DNA of 64,000 nucleotides, from assembly GCF_900538055.1 (NCBI RefSeq), contig NZ_UZAC03000001.1, positions 1,984,001 to 2,048,000 of the forward strand, read 5' to 3'. Each line of letters begins with the position of its first letter. The stretch's first letter is position 1. Source of the stretch: Pasteuria penetrans. Lineage in GTDB: Bacteria > Bacillota > Bacilli > Thermoactinomycetales > Thermoactinomycetaceae. The notes beneath the pieces were generated by a model. It was not told the origin of the DNA. It ran no database searches and was given only the letters and a program-made list of their open reading frames with translations. This document shows positions 19,530-28,426 of the stretch, in pieces. Both the position numbers and the translations under genes were made by a program.

Positions 19530-20243
19530 GAGGGGGCTGTTCGCACCCCTCATATAGGGAAACTAAAGGAACGGGGCCTGAATGTCAACGATATACGTAT
19601 CGTTACCACAGATGGGCATAGGGTTTTTCCCTTAGTTGTACGCAAGCATTTTCCTCACCATACGGTTCACCAACGATGTTACGTTCACGCGATTCGTAAC
19701 ATCATGAATGCAGCTCCTAAGAGTATGAAGAAGGAAATGGCTAAGGACGCTTCTTACGTCTTACGGTCTGGGGATATGGGACAGGCACTAGAACGGTGGT
19801 CTGAGTGTGCAGGGAAGTATCGGTTTGGAAATAAGGCGACGTGCGAAGCATGGGAAAGGCTCAGTCCTAAAAAAATCTCCCTGAGCTTACAAGCGGCATC
19901 CATAACCCAAAACCCCATACTTCTGCCCTATATACTGTCCACGAACTACACGGAATCGCTGAATGCTTTGTTTCGTGAGAGAACGAATAGCAAAAAAGGT
20001 GGATTCGTTGGTCTTGAGGTAGCGATGAAGGAATTGATGCTTACCGCTTTCTATTGGGTGGGGAAACAAAAAGAAAACCCCAACCCATTGCCTGTCGAGG
20101 ATCTTCTTTCGATCCCTGCTGACTACGAGTCCGAAATTTCGAACGGAGAACCTCTCCCCACCACGGCTTATGACTTTCATCCCCTCTTATGCACGGAACA
20201 AGGGCAGGGTTGTATGGACGATGTCCATACCCTTGATTTCTAG
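19530..20243 (+). pseudogene. IS-A transposase, C-terminal part
   Basis: This continues the gene begun at 14,532. The open frame after the TAG at 19,527 encodes KLKERGLNVNDIRIVTTDGH with the second catalytic Asp, then the conserved CYVHAIRN, and the third catalytic residue in TNYTESLNALFRERT. All three acidic residues of the Mutator triad therefore survive across the two halves, and excision of the insertion could in principle restore the gene. A damaged inverted copy of the last third lies at 30,119-30,414. Confidence 0.82.
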
Positions 20244-20668
20244 CTAGCACCTTTCGGGGAAAATCCGTCTAAGGCGCCACGACGGTTTTTCCCCGGGAAA
20301 CTCCCTCCATCCGACGAGTTCTTCCACGGAACGGAAGTACCATATTCCTTCTCAAGAATCCCACCGCCTAGTTCTGGGGGTAACCTATGTGGTACAATTC
20401 TTCCAGCATCAGACTGGGTATCCGCCGCCCATCTCAATATCCATTATACCCCTAAATCTCGCAACGGCCTATCCAGCCCATTATTTTCTGAATTTACAAT
20501 AAATTAGCGATTAAAGGAAACACCTTATAAATATAAGATAAATCCGCCGTGGATACCAAAACAGGAACAGTGTCATAACAAAATGTTATTATGTTACTCA
20601 ATTGCTTTACGAAAAGGTGAGACTAGATTCATAGATAGGGCATTCCCCACAAGAAATTGCACGGTCCC
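20244..20668 (+). mobile_element. IS-A right end
   Basis: The non-coding tail of IS-A ends in ...TGCACGGTCCC at 20,668, the reverse complement of the ends at 11,447 and 29,694. Together with 19,920-20,243 it is matched in inverted orientation by 29,694-30,414, so the roughly 9 kb with the surface-protein genes lie between inverted IS-A arms. Confidence 0.75.
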
Positions 20669-20840
20669 GTAATGTAAAGGATGTATTTAGTGCTGCTGTG
20701 AAAAAATAGTGATAACATTACGTTGTTGGTGGGTGTGAATTTTGGGGTTGCGTTCGATCGCTTGCATAAGTTCTTTTAGATATTCCTTTTGGGGTATGGT
20801 TCAATGTTTGCATGATATTTTCTGCGAAAATATAGGAAAT

Positions 20841-20864
20841 AAGGGACCGTTGAAACGGTCCCTT
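20841..20864 (-). terminator. Intrinsic terminator of the surface protein gene
   Basis: Perfect ten-base stem AAGGGACCGT / ACGGTCCCTT with a four-base loop, 15 bases beyond the minus-strand stop at 20,879. The following minus-strand sequence is ATTTCC, so the T tract is weak. Confidence 0.65.
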
Positions 20865-20878
20865 CCAAAGTGGTAGTC

Positions 20879-22570
20879 TTATTTCTTTGAGGCCGTTCTA
20901 CGTTTACGGAGGTAGAATAGGGCGGCTCCACTTATGAGAGCTGTTGCGGTTGCTAGCCCAATGATTTGTGGATAATCAGTAGCCGTATCAGCCAACCCCT
21001 TGGGATTGTCCATGATGGGTACATTTTCTGCGGGTATACGTTTTCCCATAGGGGGGTACCCCCCTCCCCCTGTGTTCATTATTGCGGGTCTTTCCCCCCC
21101 AACGGCCCTTCCAGGCCCCCAGGGCTGATTCATGTGGATGATTCTTCGATAGGCCGAGGGTCCTAATTCGTCGATCCTGTTATAAACCCGGACACTATCT
21201 CTGTAGAGACCATTATAGATGGATTGGGCTACCGAGAAGAGAGGTTGACGAAGTATGGCCTTCATAAAGCATTGCTGCCTAGCTACAGCAGTCGTACCGG
21301 TTATATTGATAAAGGAGCGGCCAAAGGGAATCTGGAAGGGCAGGGTCGAATTCTGTAGGGCATACCAGATAGGCCGCCCCCAGAAACGCTGGTCGGGTCC
21401 GTAGTACGTTTGGCCCAGCAAGGAAAGACCACGGCTTTCTACCCAATTTTGAATCCTGTTGAATGCTGTGCTATTGGGGAGAATGGTATAGTATCTGTTT
21501 CCTATATTGAGGGGAAGGTTGGCAATATTGTCCAGGGCGAAACGGTTGAAACGTATACTACCGTTCCCCATAGTGTTGATAAAATTGGGTCCGTAGGTAG
21601 CTATGGGGAGAAAACTGTTTCCATGGAGATCGTACGTGTTATACCCGTATTCATAGGATCCATAGGAGTTATTCCAGTATCCATTTCCATAGGAGTTATT
21701 CCAGTATTCATAGGGTCCATAGGTGGGATCCCAGTATCCATTTCCATAGGAGTTATTCCAGTATCCATAGGGTCCATGGAAATTGTCCCCATATCCATGA
21801 AATCCGTAGGGATAGATTCCGTGTCCATGAGATCCATAGGAATTGTAAATTCCATTGTTACCATTGTAGTTATTATAATTATTTATATTGTTTATTATGC
21901 CATGATTCCTGTTTAGGACACCTTGATTGGTGATGTTGATACTGTTATCCGTGGCATTGTAGTTGTTATGGTTTCCTTCTACGTTACCTACCTTGTTGAC
22001 ACCGGTAGAGTTGATGTGGTTGCTATGGTTATCCTTGTTGTTGATCTCCTGTTGGATAGAGGAGGTAATTCCCGGGTGGGTATCCCTATCATCAGAGGGA
22101 TTCGTGGGGTTGTTGTGGTCCATGATCCCCGCATGATTGTTGTTGATTTGGGAGTTCAATCTGTTGATGTTGTTTATGACTTCCTTTTTATCTATGCTGC
22201 TGTTGGAAATCCTGTCGTCTCCTTTACCGTTCATTGCTCCATAATTGGTGATATCCCCGTGGTTCATCAATTCTTGTCGTTCCATACCACTAGGTCCCCC
22301 GGGTGGATTTTGGATCGTAGTTGACATAGTAAGGGAATTGCTAGGACCATTCCCGTTCCCAATTGCCCCTCCATTGCTGGGATTACCCATGCTGTAGTTA
22401 CCCACGTTGGGATTACTTGTATTGGGGTTACTTGTGCCGGGATGACCCAATGGGAGAGCAAGCGATGTGGGGGAGCAGAGGAAACTACTACCCAGCATAC
22501 ATGCGATTGCTACACCCGCTGATATTTTTTGAAGAGGGCATTTGTTGGCTGATTTTTTCGTTTGGGACAT
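20879..22570 (-). CDS. Asn/Gly/Tyr-rich exported protein with cell-wall anchor-like C-terminus
   Basis: 563 residues. An excellent AAAGGAGG ribosome site precedes the ATG. Residues 1-38 form a signal peptide (Lys-rich start, hydrophobic core, SLA/LPL cleavage region). Residues 40-230 are Asn/Gly/Ser-rich low complexity. About 235-330 are Tyr/Gly/Asn repeats built on NNSYGNGYW and YGPYEYW. About 335-480 is a more ordered part with aromatic residues and one Cys. The end has GLADTATDYP, a hydrophobic stretch of about 18 residues, then LRKRRTASKK. That architecture matches a sortase substrate, with LADTA in place of LPxTG. The function is not recognisable; a surface or spore-associated filament or adhesin is an inference from composition only. 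No sortase gene is in the window. Confidence 0.85.
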   Translation of the reverse strand: MSQTKKSANKCPLQKISAGVAIACMLGSSFLCSPTSLALPLGHPGTSNPNTSNPNVGNYSMGNPSNGGAIGNGNGPSNSLTMSTTIQNPPGGPSGMERQELMNHGDITNYGAMNGKGDDRISNSSIDKKEVINNINRLNSQINNNHAGIMDHNNPTNPSDDRDTHPGITSSIQQEINNKDNHSNHINSTGVNKVGNVEGNHNNYNATDNSINITNQGVLNRNHGIINNINNYNNYNGNNGIYNSYGSHGHGIYPYGFHGYGDNFHGPYGYWNNSYGNGYWDPTYGPYEYWNNSYGNGYWNNSYGSYEYGYNTYDLHGNSFLPIATYGPNFINTMGNGSIRFNRFALDNIANLPLNIGNRYYTILPNSTAFNRIQNWVESRGLSLLGQTYYGPDQRFWGRPIWYALQNSTLPFQIPFGRSFINITGTTAVARQQCFMKAILRQPLFSVAQSIYNGLYRDSVRVYNRIDELGPSAYRRIIHMNQPWGPGRAVGGERPAIMNTGGGGYPPMGKRIPAENVPIMDNPKGLADTATDYPQIIGLATATALISGAALFYLRKRRTASKK

Positions 22571-23667
22571 TAGGAAGGCCTCCTTTTATTATGAGTAAGT
22601 AGTAGTACATATATAGAAGTTTATATATTACATGAGGGTATGAAGTTTTTTATTATGATATGTCCTAAATAAATTTAATAAAGTTTTATTCGATGAACCT
22701 ATTAAAACATGGGCGAGAATAGTATACAACAGGTTATAATTTACAAAATTAATCATGATTTATGTAAGAAATCATATCATTATTATGTATACACCTTTTG
22801 TATTATAAAAATAGGTTGCTTTTCTTTTGCAATCATCACTTCTATTGCATAAGGTTGAAGAAGGTCAAGGATTGTGATTCTCCAATGAATGCCCATTCTA
22901 TTCAATTGTATTGTAATTTAAATTTTTATTATAAATCATCATACTACTAGTATTATCTAAATAAAAAATGGGTTATAATGAAGATTCCTGTAAAAGTATT
23001 CTAAATATAGAATTAAAGGAAAATAATATTATATACATATTTAATTATTATATAATATTTTTTATACACGGGTTCATCGGTTCCACTCTCCCTTACTTCT
23101 TCTGGTGATAACGGAGACAGAAAAGGGCCGTAATCTAACGGACAATCCCGCTTATGGGGGCAAACCCATGTGAATACATAGATCCGGCTTCCCGATAGGG
23201 AAGAGGGGTGTGTCTAAGATGAATGGTACTACTCTCGCATGGTACTCCTTAGTGTCTTTTATAGTTTTCAGGGCAATCGCTTTGTAATAGAAAATATCCT
23301 ACCCGCAGATCTCCATATCAAACGCTTATGTTGTTTCCGGATCGGAGGGTTCCTGGAACCCTCCTGTGCGATCCCCCCAAAAGCAATTTTCAGGGGGAAG
23401 GGGGTTCTTCCCTGTTGGCATCCCGTAGATTCCTAAGGAAGCAGGCTATAGGAGGATGACCATCCCATTCACCGGATACGGTCCTTCATTGAGAATGGCC
23501 ATCCTAGGGCCGTGATGGGCGTTGGTAACACGATCGGAGGAATCAAAGGGTTCTGCGACCCTGTAAGCGGAAGGTTCCTCCAAACCTGATCCCCTAGGCG
23601 TCCGGATGTTCTGGGGGCCCGTATCCAACATAAAAGATTTCCCCCATACCCTTCCATCCACGTCCTA
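22571..23667. other. AT-rich upstream region and GC-rich unknown block
   Basis: 22,571-23,090 is very AT-rich and should hold the promoter of the surface protein gene (minus strand). From 23,100 to 23,667 the sequence becomes GC-rich, with several short direct and inverted matches such as ATGACCATCC/ATGGCCATCC and GGGTTC...GACCC. No frame looks like a protein. It resembles structured or degraded mobile DNA but matches neither intron A nor intron B. Confidence 0.35.
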
Positions 23668-24107
23668 TACAGAAGCTTCTACACTACTATGGGTTGATCC
23701 GACTTCGTGCACGGAACCTCGGTTAGCCCTCGGTCTTTACATCTGGCGACAGCCAGACGCCGTACGACGATCTCTCAAGTTCCGATCAAGAGCCTAAATC
23801 GGGTTCATCCCGCCTATACACCGCATGCCACCGGGGCAGAAGATAGGTCGCCCCCCACGGTTCATCCCGACGTCCGATACCCACCTCGGTTTTGACATGG
23901 ACTACATTTTTCGATGCGTCTTCGAACGGTTCGCTTTCGCTGATCTCCCCGATTCCCACCTGACAGGGTCATGCCCTGCCTTTTCCTAGATCGCTCACAA
24001 CCAAGGCATTTAACCCCAGCAGCACTAGGCGGTTTGTAACCTGCTACCTATCAGCCGGTTACGAAGGGCCGAGCAACCTTCATCTCTTGACCGACTTCTT
24101 GACACAC
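23668..24107 (-). mobile_element. Truncated group II intron B copy (domain I only)
   Basis: On the minus strand, 24,107 to 23,668 reproduces bases 16,286-16,724 of intron B with few changes, beginning GTGTGTCAAG. It stops just before the maturase region, and domains IV-VI are missing. The 5' exon is an IS3-type transposase gene on the opposite strand (24,109-24,738), so the intron landed antisense inside that gene. A 5' portion of an intron without its 3' end points to later recombination, because failed reverse transcription normally loses the 5' end. Confidence 0.85.
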
Positions 24108-24108
24108 G

Positions 24109-24738
24109 TATCGCCTCTGTAAGGAGGAGGGACTTCTCCGTTATCGGGGGAGGAGGCGTCGTTCCTCCCCGCCTGCCCACAGAGCCTACGAACGGCACAT
24201 AACGGCTTCTAACCAGCTTTGGGAGATGGACATCCAGCATGAGCGACTTCCCAATGGTACTCCAGTTTTCGTTCTGAGCATCCTCGATGTTTTTGATAGG
24301 GTTGTTGTCTTCTCTGACAGCTACCTATCCTGTAAATCAAGGGATGTAGTGAAGGCAGTTCAAACGGCCCTGGATCAATATGCTGAAAATGGAGAGGATA
24401 AGCCCGTACTACGGACAGACAATGGTTCGCAATTCATCAGTCATGAGTTTCATGGATTTATCGAAGCAGAAGGAATCTATCACGAACGAATACCTGTTCA
24501 ATCACCCAACCACAATGCACACATCGAATCCTATCATAGCCTTGTGAGGGTCAATTTTTTTGAGAGGTTTGAGTTCTGTGATTTCAAAGAGTTTCATAAG
24601 GAACATGCTGCATTCGTAAAACATTACAATGAGGAATATTGTCATGGGAGTTTGGGAAATTTGACACCCCACGAGTACAGAAAAATTATGAAACAAGTCC
24701 CATCTGGGGAACGATCTAGAGTTGTAAAAGTGATCTAA
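24109..24738 (+). pseudogene. IS3-family transposase (orfB) fragment
   Basis: The frame begins at the intron junction with YRLCKEEGLLRYRGRRRR. It continues through NQLWEMDIQHERLPNGTPVF (first catalytic Asp), RTDNGSQFIS (second Asp) and NAHIESYHSLVR (catalytic Glu) to an ordinary C-terminus ending VVKVI. All three catalytic residues remain, but the N-terminal third and orfA are cut off by the inserted group II intron relic. An internal ATG at 24,226 would not restore a working enzyme. Confidence 0.88.
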
Positions 24739-25294
24739 ATACAATATTAAACTTTCTATTTAATATAAAAATAAAAAGACATATTTTTTTATCATTAACA
24801 TATATGTTTAACATAATAAAGACGTTATATAATGAAATTATTATTTATTTAACTCGTTCTCGCCATTATTTCCCCCCTCTATTCATTATCCCCCCACATA
24901 CTAACGGCTTCGGGTGGTATCAACTTGTTGATAACCACGCGAGGCAGTTGACTGCGTCTGAGAAAGGATGGTAGAGATGGTGGGATGCACGGTAAAGAAG
25001 ACACAGGGACGAAACAATCCCTTGAACCGTTCTCCGGTATTCCTAAATGGGTTTTCCCATGGGTATTGTTGTAGCCGCCTACACCCCGCGGGCGCGGGGG
25101 GAGATTGTGACATCGGTTGATGAATTGGGAGGCAGTGGGAAAGGGATGATCACGGGCCTAAGGGGACGAACAAGTTATGAATGATAAATTAAGGAGTTAC
25201 TATATAAAAAATGGGGATTGATCCTGCTCCGTACCCCCACAGGGAAGATGTTGAACTATTGGACCGTGGTGGACCCAAAACCGGGGGTTGAACC
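24739..25294. other. AT-rich gap between IS3 remnant and maturase copy
   Basis: The left half is over 75% A/T by eye. The right half is GC-rich with a short minus-strand frame (24,901-25,113) that lacks convincing composition. I see no gene, no terminal repeat and no matching intron 5' region here, so the following maturase copy is 5'-truncated. Confidence 0.4.
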
Positions 25295-26847
25295 GATCGG
25301 AAGTTGGATCAGGCAACATCAGATCGTAACCCGTCCAGGGGCGATATCAAAAAGCAGGAGGTACTAGATGCATGGTTCCAGGTTAAGCACAATGGTGGAA
25401 CATATGGGATAGATAAGGTATCTATTGCCAAATTTGAAACCAAGATAAAGCAAAACCTATACAAGATATGGAACCGAATGAATGCAGGGTCTTATTTCCC
25501 GCCCAAGGTCCGAAGGGTGGAAATCCCGAAGCCAGACGGTGGGAAGAGACCTCTCGGAATACCCACAATAGGAGATAGGATAGCCCAGACGGTAGTTAGG
25601 AACCGACTCGAACCCCTTCTGGAACCACGCTTTGTTTCCGATTCTTACGGATGTCGCCCGGGGAAATCTGCCTTGGAGGCGGTAGATAAGAATAGGAGAC
25701 GCTGCTGGAAATATGCCTGGGGGATTGATCTTGACATAAAGGGATTCTTTGACAATATACCGCATGACCTGCTCATCAGAGCATTGGAGCATTGTGGCAT
25801 TGATAAAAGAATGCTCCGTTATTGTGAGAGATGGCTAAAAGCCCCGGTGCAACTACCCGATGGAACTATCGAAGAAAGGACTAAGGGCACACCACAAGGG
25901 GGTGTAATAAGTCCCCTACTGGCCAATTTGTTCCTGCACTATGCCCTAGATCGATGGTTGCAGGAACATCATCCAGATATTGAGTTTGAAAGATATGTGG
26001 ATGACGTGATCCTTCATTGTGAAAATCAAGCCCAAGCTGAAAATCTTCTGAAAGAATTGCAACAGAGAATGGCTCAGTGTGGTTTGGAGCTGCATCCGAG
26101 AAAAACCAAAATCTTCTACTGCAAGGACGGCTGGAAGACGGGGAAGCACAAAGGAACATCCTTTGACTTCCTGGGGTTCACGTTTTGCCCGCGTCAGGCC
26201 GTAACCCGCGTGGGGAGAAGAAGGTTTCTGGGATACAATCCAGCCATCAGCCGAAAATCGAGGAAGAAGATAGCGAAACGGGGGAAGGAAATAAGAAAAC
26301 ACGTGAGGCCAGACATGGAATTGCATGAGGTGGCGGAAATGTCCAATCCCATATTGAGGGGCTAGGTGAACTACTATGGTGCCTTTTATCCCTCACATCT
26401 GAGGAAAGCTTTAGTACGGAGCTTCGATGACAACGTTTTGGCCTGGTGGGCCAGAAAGAAGTACAAGAAGCTCGGTAGCAGGCGAAAAGCTCGAAGGTGG
26501 ATCCAGTATATACGAGGAAAGTACGGGGACCTGTTCGCCCACTGGCACGTATTAGAAGCAAAGATGGGGCAATAAGAGCCGCATAATGCGAGAGTATTAC
26601 GTGTGGTTCTGTGAGAGGGTTGGCTGAGATGCCAGCCCTACTCGACGTGAGAGGGTTAGCTGAGATGCCAGCCCTACTCTACAGTGAAAATTTTATAAAA
26701 ATTCATATGAAATAAGATAAATACCCCTGGGATACCAAAACAGGAACAGTGTCATAACAAAATGTTATTATGTTACTCAATTGCTTTACGAAAAGGTGAG
26801 ACTAGATTCATAGATAGGGCATTCCCCACAAGAAACTGCACGGTCCC
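25295..26847 (+). repeat. Right arm of a 1.55-kb inverted repeat
   Basis: Bases 25,295-26,847 are a near-perfect reverse complement of 11,447-12,999. The arm includes the intron A maturase, the domain V/VI ends of both inner and outer introns in tandem, and the IS-A end ...CACGGTCCC. It lacks the whole intron 5' half. Because the shared segment includes non-intron DNA on the IS-A side, it arose by copying or recombination rather than by retrohoming. Confidence 0.88.
25304..26575 (+). pseudogene. Group II maturase with one nonsense codon (intron A copy)
   Basis: Same 423-codon gene as 11,719-12,990, but codon 354 is TAG (26,363-26,365) where the other copy has TGG, in NPILRGWVNYY. The stop cuts the protein inside the maturase domain; the reverse transcriptase domain with YVDD would still be made. 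Downstream codons remain intact to 26,575, so the mutation is recent. With no intron 5' domains in front, the copy cannot move as an intron. Confidence 0.9.
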
Positions 26848-26998
26848 GGGAATATGCTCCCGTTATGCCGCTTCAGGTCTATTATACCAGGGGGCCTAAT
26901 AGTTATTACCTGATAGGGGGTGAGTTGCCTATCCCCACTCCCGAGACTGAACCCCCAGGTCCGATATGCGGCCAAGATCCAGAAACTGCACGGTCCCG
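26831..26998. repeat. 150-bp segment between two copies of an IS-A end
   Basis: AGAAACTGCACGGTCCCG occurs at 26,831-26,848 and again, in the same orientation, at 26,981-26,998. The DNA between them is GC-rich and contains no frame. It could be a footprint of a second IS-A copy or of slippage between ends. Confidence 0.7.
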
Positions 26999-27015
26999 TA
27001 TTTGTTTAAAAACAC

Positions 27016-27044
27016 TTGTTTATTCTTTATAAACATGTTATTAT
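27016..27044 (+). promoter_or_regulatory. Possible sigma-A promoter of the DTSRPPE repeat gene
   Basis: TTGTTT (27,016) and TATTAT (27,039) are spaced by 17 bases, about 70 bases before the likely start. The surroundings are AT-rich, so a chance match is possible. Confidence 0.35.
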
Positions 27045-27113
27045 TTTGGTGTGGGAGTTAATTTCAGGATCATCCCACAATATATACAATAAAAATAGGA
27101 GATGTTATATATA

Positions 27114-27932
27114 GTGAATAATTTTTCTAAAAATTCAAAAAAATCGATAGCTAAACTGGCTGCCCTCCTCGCTGCCGGAAGTATGTTCGCAGCTTATTCT
27201 TTGCCATTGTCGTTTGTAAGTGCAGATGATACGAGTAGACCACCTGAAGATACGAGTAGACCACCTGAAGATACGAGTAGACCACCTGAAGATACGAGTA
27301 GACCACCTGAAGATACGAGTAGACCACCTGAAGATACGAGTAGACCACCTGAAGATACGAGTAGACCACCTGAAGATACGAGTAGACCACCTGAAGGAAC
27401 ACTTACAAAAAAACAAATAGTTGATAGCTTCCAAGTTTTTGAAAATAAGTTGAAAGGAATACATGAAAAATCTTTGAAGATTTTAAATGATAAGAAGCTA
27501 ACAACGAAAGAGAAAAAAGAAAGTATTAAACAATTGAAAAAGGAATTGGCTGAATTAAAGGAACAAAATCCAGATCTTGCTAAGCTCGCGAATGTGAAAA
27601 AATTGATAACCAAAATTAGTAGAATACAGGAAAAAATTTATACCAGAGATCAAGTTAATAAAATCCTTCAAGAAACAGCGGATGATATCCAAGATAGCAT
27701 TGATAAAATAAAAAGAAATAAAGTAGAAATTAATGGTAAATCGGAGGAAGAGGCAGTGAATAAATATCGTGAAATGTATCGTGAAGCGGATGATTTTTTA
27801 CGGGGTATTCATAATAACCATGAGAATGATCCTGGTAAGTGGAACCTTCATCATGGAATAAGTGCACAAAGGAAGGCAGAACTCGATAGAAATGCAAAAA
27901 CGGAAGCTGACAAAATACTCGCAGGAATTTAG
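27114..27932 (+). CDS. Exported protein with eight DTSRPPE repeats and a helical domain
   Basis: AGGAG lies directly against the ATG at 27,102 but 12 bases before the in-frame GTG at 27,114, so I prefer the GTG (272 residues). The N-terminus is a signal peptide (Lys-rich, then AALLAAGSMFAAYSLPLSF, cleavage after VSA). Immediately after cleavage come eight perfect copies of Asp-Thr-Ser-Arg-Pro-Pro-Glu. About 180 residues of Lys/Glu-rich helix follow, with a DPGKWNLHHG motif near the end. No membrane anchor is seen, so it is probably secreted. The repeat looks like an extended spacer or ligand region. I recognise no family. It has an AT-rich codon use unlike the housekeeping genes. Confidence 0.8.
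   Translation: MNNFSKNSKKSIAKLAALLAAGSMFAAYSLPLSFVSADDTSRPPEDTSRPPEDTSRPPEDTSRPPEDTSRPPEDTSRPPEDTSRPPEDTSRPPEGTLTKKQIVDSFQVFENKLKGIHEKSLKILNDKKLTTKEKKESIKQLKKELAELKEQNPDLAKLANVKKLITKISRIQEKIYTRDQVNKILQETADDIQDSIDKIKRNKVEINGKSEEEAVNKYREMYREADDFLRGIHNNHENDPGKWNLHHGISAQRKAELDRNAKTEADKILAGI
27228..27395 (+). repeat. Eight perfect 21-bp tandem repeats
   Basis: The 21-base unit GATACGAGTAGACCACCTGA(A) repeats eight times without a single change, inside the exported protein gene at 27,114. Because 21 is a multiple of three, copy-number change alters the length of the protein without shifting the frame. Confidence 0.97.
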
Positions 27933-28020
27933 CAGGAAGTTGATGGCGTTGATTCAAATTGCGGCATTTTCAGCAATACAACGCAGGGTCGTTTATCCAC
28001 AAGGGATTTAGCGCGGAATA

Positions 28021-28053
28021 CCCCCCCCCCCCCCCCCCGGGGGGGGGGGGGGG
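28021..28053. repeat. C18-G15 homopolymer palindrome
   Basis: Eighteen Cs are followed directly by fifteen Gs, flanked by GCGCGGAATA on the left and TATTAGCGC on the right. The whole therefore forms an extended imperfect palindrome. It lies about 90 bases after the stop of the repeat-protein gene. It could be a very stable hairpin, or partly a sequencing or assembly artefact at a homopolymer pair. Confidence 0.8.
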
Positions 28054-28109
28054 TATTAGCGCATAAGGATTGCTGCGGAAATAGTCAATGCCATGAACAT
28101 GATGCCAAC

Positions 28110-28164
28110 AATTAGCCAAACAGGGGGTTCATACTCATCGGACGGAATACCTGTTTGGCTAATT
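28110..28164. repeat. 14-bp inverted repeat in the gap after the repeat-protein gene
   Basis: AATTAGCCAAACAG (28,110-28,123) and its exact reverse complement (28,151-28,164) are separated by 27 bases, with a T-rich stretch after the right arm. It could terminate transcription from 27,114 or protect the mRNA end. The rest of 27,933-28,426 is AT-rich and holds no gene. Confidence 0.6.
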
Positions 28165-28426
28165 TTATCGTCATTTTTCCATGGGCTTGAGGACAGAACC
28201 TCGTTTTTATGCTTTCACCTACTATTTAATATGATCATATTAAACAGTAAATGCATGTGATTATAATAAGTAAAAATTAAGTTATATAATTAAAAATAGT
28301 AAAGTAAGAAACCGTGAGAATGGTTTTTTTAGATTCATAGCCATATATGGGAATGAGTACATCGATGATCAATTTTTAAATTATGATAATTTATAACATA
28401 CATTCAGAAGGGCCGATCATTGAATT

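Noticed and set aside
21410-22324. Plus-strand Val/Ile-rich frames opposite the surface protein
   Set aside because: They mirror the Asn/Gly/Tyr-rich gene on the minus strand, which has the signal peptide, the ribosome site and the anchor.
23100-23667. GC-rich block suspected to be a structured RNA or phage attachment site
   Set aside because: Short complementary runs exist, but no consistent fold or known family could be recognised by eye, so it is left as unknown.
24901-25113. Short minus-strand frame as a transposase remnant
   Set aside because: No catalytic motif or match to the IS elements of this window was found.
11719-26575. Reverse transcriptases suspected to be retron or diversity-generating elements
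   Set aside because: All have a maturase domain, lie in domain IV of recognisable introns with domain V, and show no msr/msd structure and no template/variable repeat pair with A-biased changes.
27228-27395. Eight regular repeats considered as a CRISPR-like array
   Set aside because: The units are 21 bases long and directly adjacent with no spacers, and they are read as DTSRPPE in a coding frame. There are no cas genes.
27220-27420. Alternative frames through the 21-bp repeats (for example RVDHLKI repeats)
   Set aside because: Any repeat of 21 bases without stops is open in several frames; only the DTSRPPE frame has a signal peptide and continues into a natural protein.
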